In this document: positions 7,760 to 15,916 of the stretch, piece after piece
Layout of the letters: the number at the start of each line of letters is the position of its first letter
Numbering within the stretch: position 1 is the first letter of the stretch
Notes under the pieces: generated by a model
The model's database searches: none
Seen by the model: the letters and a program-made list of their open reading frames with translations, nothing else
What the model was told of the DNA's origin: nothing
Program-made: the position numbers and the translations under genes
Assembly (NCBI GenBank): GCA_903772945.1
Contig: CAICTM010001834.1
Span: forward strand, 1-21,784
Direction of reading: 5' to 3'
Length of the DNA: 21,784 nucleotides
Source: Seminavis robusta
Taxonomy: Eukaryota; Bacillariophyta; Bacillariophyceae; Naviculales; Naviculaceae

Positions 7760-8729
7760 TTTATTTGCACTATTATTTTACAGAGTGAAAGTCAAGTCTG
7801 CAAAAGTCGTCAGCGCTTGGCAGTCTCCTTCTTGCTTTCCGAGGCCAATGGAGGCAGGTGTGGCTCAAGTGTCAATTTGCAACAGGAGCGTTCCTCAATC
7901 GTGTATGAAGTTAAATCTGAAACGACCCTAATTTAGGGACGGATTTAGGGACGGATTCCCTTTAGGGTCGGGTTTCAAAACCGACCCTAAAAATAGGGAC
8001 GGTTTTTCAAAAACCGTCCCTAATTTAGGGTCAGATTTCGATTTAGGGTCGGGTTTGAAAACTGTCCCTAAATAGAAACGGGACTGAGTGGTAAATACAT
8101 TGAAATCCGACCCTAATTTAGGGTCGGGTTTCAAAACCGACCCTAAAAATATGGACGGTTTCTGAAAAACCGTCCCTAATTTAGGGTCGGATTTTGATTT
8201 TGGGTCGGGTTTCGAACCCGACCCTATTCTCCAATAGAATTAGGGACGGGTTTCAAAGATTTAGGGTCGGATTTAGGGTTGGTTTCTCCATCACCCACGA
8301 TTGAGGGACGCTCCAGGATTCTTGGAGGTGACCCTTGCACGGTCACCCGTCCCCCCTACTATTTTTTTTACAGTATAAAGTCAAAGACTTAATGAAGGGG
8401 GGACCGCCGTTGCAAAATAAATTCTCTTTGTGGGAAGCACAGCAACTCGATCGTCCTCGTCCATCAACCATCACCAATGATGAGGACGACGACGACTACT
8501 GCTCCTATGCATACAACGACTGCTCCTACTGCTAGACGACGACAAGCAGCTGGTAGCAGTAGTAGCAGCAACAGCTTTGTTCATCCCGGCCATTGCAGTG
8601 CAAGTGCTCACCGTGGGACTTCACCAGAGCTGCTCCTTGACGGCGACGGCACAGTCGCACGAAAGCAGCATCGAATCAGGGAGGAGCAAGAAGTGCTACA
8701 CATACACATTCACACTAGAATTGCTTCAG
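7760..8729. other. Divergent intergenic region with foldback block
   Basis: The region lies between divergently oriented genes and so should hold both promoters. Its centre (7924-8285) is a foldback repeat block (separate entry). Short frames at 8335-8535 and 8477-8746 are low-complexity (Asp-, Thr- and Ser-rich) and are not claimed as genes, although one could contain an upstream exon of the 8730 gene. Two similar words flank the block: TTTTACAGAGTGAAAGTCAA near 7774-7793 and TTTTACAGTATAAAGTCAAA near 8365-8384. Confidence 0.55.
7924..8285. repeat. Foldback block of TTTAGGG(T/A)CGG modules in alternating orientation
   Basis: The 11-bp module TTTAGGGTCGG or TTTAGGGACGG and its complement alternate throughout, giving nested hairpins. 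Examples are 7961-7991 (15-bp arms, one mismatch), 7994-8022 (14-bp arms), 8117-8147 (identical to 7961-7991), 8151-8179 and 8202-8224. Palindromes of the form CCCTAATTTAGGG lie at the junctions (near 7926, 8018, 8111 and 8174). The two halves (about 7958-8075 and 8108-8230) are a diverged tandem duplication offset by 156 bp. TTTAGGG is the plant-type telomere unit, but this is not a telomere array because the modules are inverted and separated by (T/A)CGG. Confidence 0.88.
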
Positions 8730-9653
8730 ATGGATCTGCACATTGACGAGGAGAAGAAAGAGGGTTGTATTACGGGGGAGGCTGTGGAAGAGCTGGCATT
8801 GGCAAAAGAAGACGACGAAGATGATCAGCTCCTGGATCAGGAGCTCGTGGAGCTTCCAGACGAGTTGATGCCATCCCTTCGCGGGAAGCGTGAGTACACA
8901 ACAGAACAAGAGTTGCAAGACGCCCTTGTCGTAGCTGGCCTTGCAGATCTTCCGATTATTTTGGTGGGTGGACGTGCTCTCTTGAAAACGCCGTCGGACC
9001 AGCACAACATATTCACAACCAAGTATGTACAAAACTTTGTTCGATGGAGCAAAAACTCATGGGGTATGTGCACTGGAACCCACAAAATTCACATGCCAAG
9101 AAACAAGTCCCGGGACCCTGACATCAGTTACTGGGGTTATCCTCGATGCGTCAAAGTAGACGGAGATTTGGTGCCCGCTGATTATGGATCCGTGCCGGAC
9201 GTGGTGGTCCAATTTTCTTGGAACAACAAAAGGGGGTGCGAAGAAGAAGCCATTGTTGATATTATGACGAAGAGCTTGGAGAAAGACCACGGTACATGCA
9301 ATAATTCACTTCCAAGATTGGGATACCTGATCAAAGTCCAATTTAAAAGGAAGCGAAGATTGGTCAATGCTGTGAAAGGCAAGTACACCCAAGACATGGA
9401 GGGGCTAGATATTTATCGCCTGGAATCGAACACGACATTGGCCGATGCTTACGACGCATCTAATGACCGTGCGCGTGCATGGAGCTACACGCCAGGAGAC
9501 GAAGAAAGCTACATTGAGATTGGACCTCAAGATTTGGGGATCACTGGGTTCCAAGCATGGCTTTGTGGAACATATCGGATTCCTGTGTCCAAGATATTTT
9601 TGAGGATGGAAGAGTACCACAAGGAACGACAAAAAGATGGCCTTGCGACGTAG
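8730..9653 (+). CDS. Putative Uma2-like (PD-(D/E)XK fold) nuclease-related protein
   Basis: A 307-aa ORF from the first in-frame ATG (8730); the frame is open farther upstream, to about 8577, but without an ATG, so an upstream exon is possible. The N-terminal 55 residues are acidic. The core reads TKYVQNFVRWSKNSWG, then SRDPDISYWG (129-136), then GSVPDVVVQFSW (153-164), then GYLIKVQFKRKRR (198-210). The order, namely a helix followed by a first PD motif, a second PDvvvE-like motif and a late strand, resembles the Uma2/DUF820 putative endonucleases common in cyanobacteria. The Glu usual after the second PD is Gln here, and about 20 extra residues follow, so catalysis is doubtful. The assignment is by eye and tentative. 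Confidence 0.5.
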   Translation: MDLHIDEEKKEGCITGEAVEELALAKEDDEDDQLLDQELVELPDELMPSLRGKREYTTEQELQDALVVAGLADLPIILVGGRALLKTPSDQHNIFTTKYVQNFVRWSKNSWGMCTGTHKIHMPRNKSRDPDISYWGYPRCVKVDGDLVPADYGSVPDVVVQFSWNNKRGCEEEAIVDIMTKSLEKDHGTCNNSLPRLGYLIKVQFKRKRRLVNAVKGKYTQDMEGLDIYRLESNTTLADAYDASNDRARAWSYTPGDEESYIEIGPQDLGITGFQAWLCGTYRIPVSKIFLRMEEYHKERQKDGLAT

Positions 9654-10225
9654 GTGTTTGTACTCCAAGGAACGTTATCACTGGCCGCGTCGCTTTCATG
9701 GGATATGCAGCGTGCCCATTGAAATGCTCCCACGAAATACAAGTACTGCGTGCTTTCATGGACTACTCAAATTGAAATTGGACTACTACAACCTCATTAT
9801 TCTAAACATAAACAACTACAAGTGCATGGTAGCTGGCCCAGTCCTGTTGCTTTCGAACAATCGCCGTGACAAATTGGATAGCAAATCTTCTGATGAAATA
9901 AAAGTAGAACGCAGCCTATATTACCTGCCCAACCTGTTCTATTTTCTATTTTTTCCCTCTCCTGGTTGAGCCTAGATTTCGCACGCTCATCTTATGGACT
10001 CCGGCGGCTTGATGCTGTACCCTCGCCAAGAAACGGGAAAACTGGGGTCACGAGAACAAAATTCCCAGCTCAGCTCTTTTTTCAGTTCATATTATCGCAA
10101 CCCAACTCGCCCTCTCAGGCCTCTCAGGCTCCTCTCACTTTGTTCAAATCCAAAGAGCACATCTCACCTACATAGTTCATCCATCTGGTTCAAGAGGCTC
10201 CCATCGAAAAAGTTTTGTGGCAACC
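9654..10225. other. Intergenic stretch, no gene seen
   Basis: Short open frames here show no family features. The stretch holds the 3' flank of the gene at 8730 and the promoter and leader of the LRR pseudogene. Pyrimidine-rich runs occur near 9940-9963 and 10074-10145. A TTCAAATCC word near 10144 resembles a tRNA B box, but no tRNA fold fits around it. Confidence 0.5.
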
Positions 10226-10238
10226 ATGGGTAAGAAGA

Positions 10239-10573
10239 CTGAGTCCGATCTCGTATCCGAAGATGGTGGCACTCCAGCCAATCCAGAAGCAGTGACTCCC
10301 TCAGAAGATGCAGAAATCAACTTGCTGGATATCGTGGCTGCGAGGATTGACACTCACAGAACAGAGGAAAAGATTTTATCCTTCTTACTGAAGAATGAGA
10401 GGAAGTTGACCGTATCCGATCTGGTGTCCGAAGAAGGTGGCGCTCCATCCAATCCAAAAGCAGTGACTCCCTCAGATGAAGACATCAACTTGCTGGACAT
10501 TGTGGCTGCGAGGATTGAAGCTTACAGAAATGAGGAAAAGATTTCATCCTTCTTACTGAACAAGCAAAAGAAG
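10239..10573 (+). repeat. Tandem duplication of about 165 bp inside the LRR pseudogene N-terminus
   Basis: Two adjacent, similar units (about 10239-10403 and 10410-10573) encode SDLVSEDGGTPANPEAVTPS...INLLDIVAARID and SDLVSEEGGAPSNPKAVTPS...INLLDIVAARIE. They differ by scattered substitutions and a 3-nt indel (EDAEIN against DEDIN). The unit encodes an acidic helix of unknown role on the cytosolic side. Confidence 0.85.
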
Positions 10574-12155
10574 ACATGCGGTACTAAAGCTGACGACATG
10601 ACAAAACAGATGATACAAGCAAGAAAAGGCCAGCAGCAAATGAATTGCTTTCTGCCCAACAGGGCTTCCCTCAACAAACCTTTCAAGAAACACAAGACAT
10701 TGCACAGCCAGGAGCGTATGCCTTTGCCCCAACACCGTCCAACAACAATGATGCAGAGATAGTTATTGAAGAAACTAGGCATGACATTGAACCAGCACCA
10801 CTCGAACAGGACAGCTCTGGTTTGGCAGTTGCAAGAGAGGTGCAGGATGATCCAGAAGACCCAAGAAGCTTGCCACAAGCAGAAGACTATAACGAGAATA
10901 GAGAGTCTAAGAAAAGGAACACACAAACACAAGAGTCAAATATGCGGATTGCATTGGTTCTTGGCTTCGGCCTCTGTCTTGTTGTTCTCGTTGTACTACT
11001 TGTGGTCCTGTTGGGGAAAACAGCTGATGGAACTGAAGCTACACTGGCCATGGAACCTGTCGAATCCAACAATGAAGATGCCCCTATGCACTCTAACATG
11101 GCCCCTAGTGCATCTCCTGTCTTTGAACAGCTCCTGAGCTACTTCCCAAACTACACTAGTTATCCAGGCATTGGAGGACCCAGAGTCTCCACAATCCAAA
11201 GCATTGGATTGGCTATTGGATGATCCAGATCTAATGGAATATGTCGATTTGGAATGGAGGGTGAAACAGTGATTTGCCCTGGTGGCACTGTTTCACTCCA
11301 CCAATGGCTTCAACTGGACCTACTCTGATAACTTGCGTAGTTATAGCCACCATGAGTGTTTCTGGTATGCAAGTGGATCCATTCCCTTTGTGCTCCCTGG
11401 GACAGGTGACAATCACTTCAGAGGGGAGTATCAGAATCCATGTCATCTACCAATCAATGATACAATTGCAAATGACGCTATGGAGGCAATGAACTTGATT
11501 GAGGACCCAACTCAAGGTTCCTACAAACAGCTGTGGTTCCACATGAACAACTTGGAAGGCCAGCTACCAGAAGAAATCTACTGGCTGACAAATTTGGAGA
11601 CAATGAGTCTCTTCTTCAATATGCTTGATGGGCCCATATCCTCAAAGATTGGCCAGTTGCAAGATTTGGAAGCAGCAATCTTCAGCTTCACTGATGTCAC
11701 GGGGGCTCTCCCTACTGAGATTGGGATGTTGAGTGACACTCTTGCCTTCTTTCTCAGCGAGCGCACTCAACTCACTGGCACACTGCCTACTGAGATTGGC
11801 ATGCTTTCCAGAATGGACACATTGTTGATGGATGCAAATCATTTCTCGCGCTCCATTCCAACAGAACTGTTCCAACTCACCAATCTTCAGATGCTTTACT
11901 TGGATGAGAACAGTCTGACTGGGACTTTGGCGTCAGACATTGGCTTGCTTGGAGACTTTGAGTTGTGTTTGTTTTGGCATAACCTCTTGACAAGACATTG
12001 CTTTTGATGGATTACATTTCTTTCTCAGGAACAATTTCATGCTGTCCAACTCAACCAAACTCATTCTCTTTATCACAGGTACATTGCCGACTGAAATTGG
12101 CCTTCTCAATTTGACCTCTGAAATCCATTTAGATAGGAATCTTTTTCATGGACGA

Positions 12156-12219
12156 GTAAGTTCTAGCAAGCAAGCAAGAAGCACTTTGTGCGGATACCAA
12201 CCTGTGTTTCTTGTTCTAG
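12156..12219 (+). other. Intron in the LRR pseudogene
   Basis: A 64-bp segment starts GTAAGT and ends TTCTAG. Its removal joins DRNLFHGR to IPSELGMLNSNL and restores the LRR pattern. It shows that this LRR copy had introns, whereas the copy at 2322-4868 has none in its LRR region. Confidence 0.75.
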
Positions 12220-12631
12220 ATTCCTTCTGAACTCGGAATGCTGAATTCAAATCTCTTGCAGCTTTGTCTCAATGACAATCAATTCGACTCTTCCATACCA
12301 ACTGAACTTATTTGATGTCATCTGTGATCACTATCGAGCTACAGAACAACACCCTTTCAGGCCAAGTTCCATCTGAGATTGCTGCCCTGCCCCACCTCAC
12401 TCACTTTCTGGCACAGGAGAACAGACTCAGCGGCACTATTTCACTGGAATTCTTCAGCTTTCTTGAGACCAATGGTACCTCCACCTTGAAAGTTTTCAAT
12501 TTCAATAACAACTTTCTTGGGGACAAGATGATTCTTGCTGGGTTAATGAAACCTTCCAACAGACACCATCTCTTTGCCACGAAGAATTCACCATCCTACC
12601 ATATTCTTGCGAGTGTCGGTGCCGCTGTTGA

Positions 12632-13084
12632 TTGGATGGCGATGGATGGCAGGCTGGACAGCCAAGTCATTCCTGATCTGGTTTTTCTTAGCATTGGACT
12701 TGGATTTGTTGACAAGTGAACAAGCACAACTAGCTAGCTTGCAGTACCGTACCGGTATAGTTATGGGCTGGGATAAGAGGCAGAGCCCTTTAGCATATTG
12801 TTTGATGTTCTATCTTTTGGAGATTTCTCCCTCGTTGTCATCTGCTGATGCATTGCTCTGATCACGAAGAATCCTACAACATGATATTGGAGTAGATGCT
12901 CACAACATCCTGTCATAGTAGATGCTCAACGAATAGCCACCTTGGATTGGCCGTCTGCGGTTCGTGCCCCGCTCCAACTATTGAATTGTGAGATAAAACA
13001 TTGTCGTTGATGCAGCGGCTTCAAAAGGTGCGCCCCCCTCCTCCTGCACAATGGAAACCCACAACTTCTTCCCATGCTGCTTGT
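12632..13084. other. Intergenic stretch between convergent LRR pseudogene and sulfotransferase gene
   Basis: No gene is supported. TAGCTAGC followed by GTACCGTACCGGTA lies at 12730-12756, the same pair of words seen at 1842-1910. AGTAGATGCTCA occurs twice at about 12891-12928. Confidence 0.5.
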
Positions 13085-14689
13085 TCAACGCAGGTCATCG
13101 TTCATCCCTACTGTCAGCACTGGGCAGTTCTCGTCGTGCCATCTAGACCACGAAAAGTTGATGATGGCAGCATCTGATCCATTGACAGTTGTTGTTGCAT
13201 TCCCTCGACCAGCGTCACCTGCCTGCTGGTACATGTACTGCGTGATTTGGTGGCTAGTAATACCGCACGATGCCCATACGTCGTACATGGTTTGTAGCTT
13301 TCGATGATAGCTAAAGTTGATGGCTCGGTTCAAAATCTCTTGGTAAATTTTCATCTCCTCCACCAAGACGCAGCACAAGTCTTTCATCTGGTGATCTTTG
13401 CGTGGATCCATTGACGAAGAAGAAGCATCCCCATTCGTATTGTCGTCTTTGCCCTTGCGATTGTTGTTGTTGTTGTGATTGAGCACCTTGCCTTCCCGTT
13501 CAAAGACGCCCGGGCCCCCCAAGGCAACATCGAGCTCCTTTAGGTCGTCCCAGAGATGCTCGGTTCGAATGACCAAAACCTCCTTGTCTGGAAGGGCTTT
13601 CACGGTTTTCTCGTAGTAGAATTCGTAATTGTCTTTTAGATGCACGTTGATGTGCTTGACTCGAGGATTGCTGCCTTTGAGCACGGTGACGGCCATTCGT
13701 TGACAATGTCGTGGATGCAATGGATTGTCGTGTGTATCGTTTGCTTCCTGAAGATTTGTCGTTCTCATGTTGTTATCTTTACTGTTGTTGTTGTTGTTGT
13801 TTTGCTCCTCGATTTCCTCCAGCGTCTCGAGCAAGTCTTGCAGCTTTGGAAAGCATGTCTTGTAGAACCTGTCTTTTAGAGGATGCTTTTTCTGGGCGAA
13901 CGTGCTCTTCTTATTGTCGTGATGCAAGTAGTGATATGCCGACACGGCTCGTGTGACGGGGTTTCGCAAGGCAAACAGAAATGTGGTGTAGTCCTTGCGC
14001 AGGATATCTGTTGTTGGACCAATGTTGTTCATGTGCATTTCCGCATTGGCTTGTTGGGACAATGGTGAATCTCGTCTCCACGTGTTTTTGAAACACCACA
14101 TTTGTTTTCGGAGTCCTCCTGGCAACCGTCGACATTTCAGTCGAGGCAGTGCCATGCGAACCGTATTCCCGCCGTTCTTGCCGACGTGTACAAATGCAAT
14201 GCTGCGTGTCTTGTTCACGGCGGGGACCATTCGTGTCGAGTCATGGATCTTTCCATGAGCCGATGCCCTTGGCATGTTGCTTGTCTTTGCGACATTGGTA
14301 GTGTTGTGAATATTTCTTGAAATTGTGGCATTGACTTGTTTCGTGGCATTCCTGGCAATTGAGTGGTTTCTTCCTTTCTTTGTGGTGTTGGTTCTTGTTA
14401 TTCCATCTTTCCCCCGGTGAATTGTGCTTTGTGGGTTCTCTTCTATTGCTCGCAGCTCAACATCGGGCCGCCTCGATGTTTTGATTTCGTGCGGTATCTT
14501 TTTGTAGTATGTTTCAGTATACTCGTAGGTAATGTCGGTCCGTCTCTTTGCTTGGTAAACGCCTCCCGGTATGTGGTTCTCCTTGGAGAGCATCAAGAAA
14601 ACCAACCCCACGAGACCCCATAATACAAGGACGACAAGACCACGGCGACCAGGGAATGGCAGTGGTCCTGATCTTGTCGGGAAATTCAT
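13085..14689 (-). CDS. Golgi-type carbohydrate sulfotransferase, type II membrane protein
   Basis: A 534-aa intronless ORF. A short basic N-terminus (PGRR) precedes one hydrophobic helix (about residues 17-35), then a Ser/Thr/Asn-rich stem with several N-glycosylation sequons, the layout of a Golgi type II enzyme. The catalytic domain begins with SIAFVHVGKNGGNTVRM (163-179), the PAPS 5'-phosphosulfate loop with its Lys, and has FALRNPVTRAVSAYHY (239-254), the 3'-phosphate-binding motif with the expected Arg and Ser. It should transfer sulfate from PAPS to a glycan or glycoprotein; the acceptor is unknown. Asn-rich inserts (about 296-308 and later) look like low-complexity loops. It is divergent from the gene at 14951. 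The family is well supported; the subfamily is not. Confidence 0.82.
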   Translation of the reverse strand: MNFPTRSGPLPFPGRRGLVVLVLWGLVGLVFLMLSKENHIPGGVYQAKRRTDITYEYTETYYKKIPHEIKTSRRPDVELRAIEENPQSTIHRGKDGITRTNTTKKGRNHSIARNATKQVNATISRNIHNTTNVAKTSNMPRASAHGKIHDSTRMVPAVNKTRSIAFVHVGKNGGNTVRMALPRLKCRRLPGGLRKQMWCFKNTWRRDSPLSQQANAEMHMNNIGPTTDILRKDYTTFLFALRNPVTRAVSAYHYLHHDNKKSTFAQKKHPLKDRFYKTCFPKLQDLLETLEEIEEQNNNNNNSKDNNMRTTNLQEANDTHDNPLHPRHCQRMAVTVLKGSNPRVKHINVHLKDNYEFYYEKTVKALPDKEVLVIRTEHLWDDLKELDVALGGPGVFEREGKVLNHNNNNNRKGKDDNTNGDASSSSMDPRKDHQMKDLCCVLVEEMKIYQEILNRAINFSYHRKLQTMYDVWASCGITSHQITQYMYQQAGDAGRGNATTTVNGSDAAIINFSWSRWHDENCPVLTVGMNDDLR

Positions 14690-14950
14690 CTTTTCAAGAG
14701 ATGAAGCTCTCTGTCAACACGGTGTCGAACGCATTTGACTTTCCGTCGACGAGCGACGAGAGAAGTTGCTTTTCCAAAAAGGGAGCCAAATTTTGGAGCC
14801 AACGTCAAAAAGGAAAGTGTGCGCTCGAAGTGACGTCACAAGCAAAGAGGAAAGCACCAACAACTTGAACGACGAGCACCAAGAGCACGACAATGGCTCT
14901 GCTGAGGCTCATGCGAGGGAAGAACAACACTTGCTATTGATTGTCTGACG
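14690..14950. promoter_or_regulatory. Shared divergent promoter with a TGACGTCA (CRE/bZIP) site
   Basis: The 261 bp separate the start codons of the sulfotransferase (minus) and the ferredoxin-like gene (plus). A perfect palindromic TGACGTCA lies near 14831-14838 within GTGACGTCAC. TGACGT elements are known CO2/cAMP-responsive sites in the Phaeodactylum PtCA1 promoter, bound by bZIP factors; responsiveness here is inference. Confidence 0.5.
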
Positions 14951-15466
14951 ATGAAGAGCTCTCCACGTATTGCTGTTTGCCTGTGGTGTCTCTTGCTTCT
15001 GGTGGAGCCCTTTCGACGCTGTCATGCACTGGCAACGACCAATCCAAACAGCGCCACCAAGAAGGGATACCGCGTCTGCACGGCCAGTCCTTGCGGTCCC
15101 AATGGCAGCGAACTCCTCTTGGATGCACTCCAACGGCTCGCTACGGATGGCACTACCTTGAAAGGAGACTACTGTCTTGGAGGTTGTTGTTCCGGTACGG
15201 TTGTCAAACCCATTGGCAAGACGAATTCTCATCGAAAAATGCTGCCAGTCATTGCCGACCAAGAAACGGCCATGGAGACGGCGGAAACGCTCCTCCTCGA
15301 ATTGGACGCCCTGGACGAGTCCAAATTACAAACGCTCCGCGACAAAATGGCAGCGGGAGATCGGGTACTGGAGAACAGCAACGAACCAGATATCTGTCAA
15401 AACTGTGGTGTGGGACTGCAACTGTACAGAGGAAACTGTGCCAAATGTGGAAAGTATCCCTACTGA
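14951..15466 (+). CDS. Thioredoxin-like [2Fe-2S] ferredoxin with C-terminal zinc ribbon, secretory or plastid presequence
   Basis: A 171-aa ORF. Residues 1-27 form a signal peptide (hydrophobic WCLLLLV, likely cut after CHA), followed by LATTNPNSATKK, which could be a transit segment of a bipartite plastid presequence. The core has VCTASPCGPNGS (C43, C48) and YCLGGCCSG (C75, C79, C80). The spacing C-x4-C...C-x3-C fits the thioredoxin-like [2Fe-2S] ferredoxin family (NuoE-type cluster site), in which Cys binds the cluster. A helical linker (about 105-140) leads to CQNCG...CAKCGKYPY (C149, C152, C163, C166), a rubredoxin-like zinc ribbon. A role as a small electron carrier or redox sensor is inferred; the partner is unknown. 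It is divergent from the sulfotransferase gene. Confidence 0.72.
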   Translation: MKSSPRIAVCLWCLLLLVEPFRRCHALATTNPNSATKKGYRVCTASPCGPNGSELLLDALQRLATDGTTLKGDYCLGGCCSGTVVKPIGKTNSHRKMLPVIADQETAMETAETLLLELDALDESKLQTLRDKMAAGDRVLENSNEPDICQNCGVGLQLYRGNCAKCGKYPY

Positions 15467-15916
15467 TATGAAAAAGGCAGTAGTAGCGACCGTGCCACAG
15501 AACGTCGTGCTGTCTTGATGACAACCAAGCCTCACTGCACTTGCCAACGAGAGGTGCATCGCGCCACACTTCAAGGTGCAACCAAGATACAATGTACATA
15601 GCAAGGTCGTTGCAGTTGCCGGGTCAGTGAAGCCAATGCTATACAGCTAGTAGTCATTTTGTAACCTTGTCAGAGTGCTACTTCAAAGACATAAATAAGC
15701 GAAGTCAGCCAACTAGGCTTTGGTCTGGGCTCTAGCTTGTGACTAACCTTACAAAGTCAGTCGCAATCCAGCAAATTGTGGCCATACGGATATCAAAGAA
15801 GCGGCCCTCACCGATGTGTCTTAATGACGAAAACTCTTTGCGCGGAATGCCAAGATACGGATAGGAAACCAATGTTTCACAGCACGCAGTTTAGTTTTCG
15901 TCGTTCCTCTTAAAAC
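15467..15916. other. Intergenic stretch between convergent genes, no gene seen
   Basis: The stretch lies between the 3' ends of the ferredoxin-like gene and the minus-strand gene at 15917. It contains one CAGCTAGTAG patch near 15647, weakly like the TAGCTAGC words elsewhere. No coding or RNA gene is supported. Confidence 0.5.

Larger units (their letters stand above)
10226..12631 (+). pseudogene. Broken LRR receptor-like gene, paralogue of the one at 2322-5249
   Basis: Same architecture as the first LRR gene: a charged N-terminal part, the QPGAYAFAP motif (about 10708-10734), a transmembrane helix (10942-11016), an N-cap (NGFNWTYSDN...HECFW), plant-type LRRs (GTLPTEIGxL) and a Cys-rich end (SCECRCRC). 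The reading frame is broken several times: a 1-nt-deletion type shift near 10635-10645; a shift back near 11160-11167; an in-frame TGA at 11270-11272 where the family reads Arg (KQ*FALVALF; one C-to-T change in CGA would do); a disordered stretch at about 11980-12080; and further shifts near 12312 and 12515-12525. One intact intron remains (12156-12219). The last in-frame stop is TGA 12629-12631. This many lesions argue against sequencing error and for a decayed gene. Confidence 0.8.

Noticed and set aside
7928..8134. Minus-strand frame with PDPK-type repeats
   Set aside because: It is an accidental translation of the TTTAGGGTCGG foldback block; the repeats are nucleotide-level.
7924..8285. 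Telomere or interstitial telomeric repeat
   Set aside because: TTTAGGG units are not in tandem, alternate in strand and are separated by (T/A)CGG, so this is not a telomerase product.
8477..8746. Thr/Ser-rich 89-codon frame upstream of the Uma2-like gene
   Set aside because: Low-complexity triplet-repeat sequence, different frame from the real gene and no plausible splice found, although an upstream exon cannot be excluded.
10130..10160. tRNA-like B box (TTCAAATCC)
   Set aside because: The T stem does not pair properly and no A box or acceptor stem is found at the right distance.
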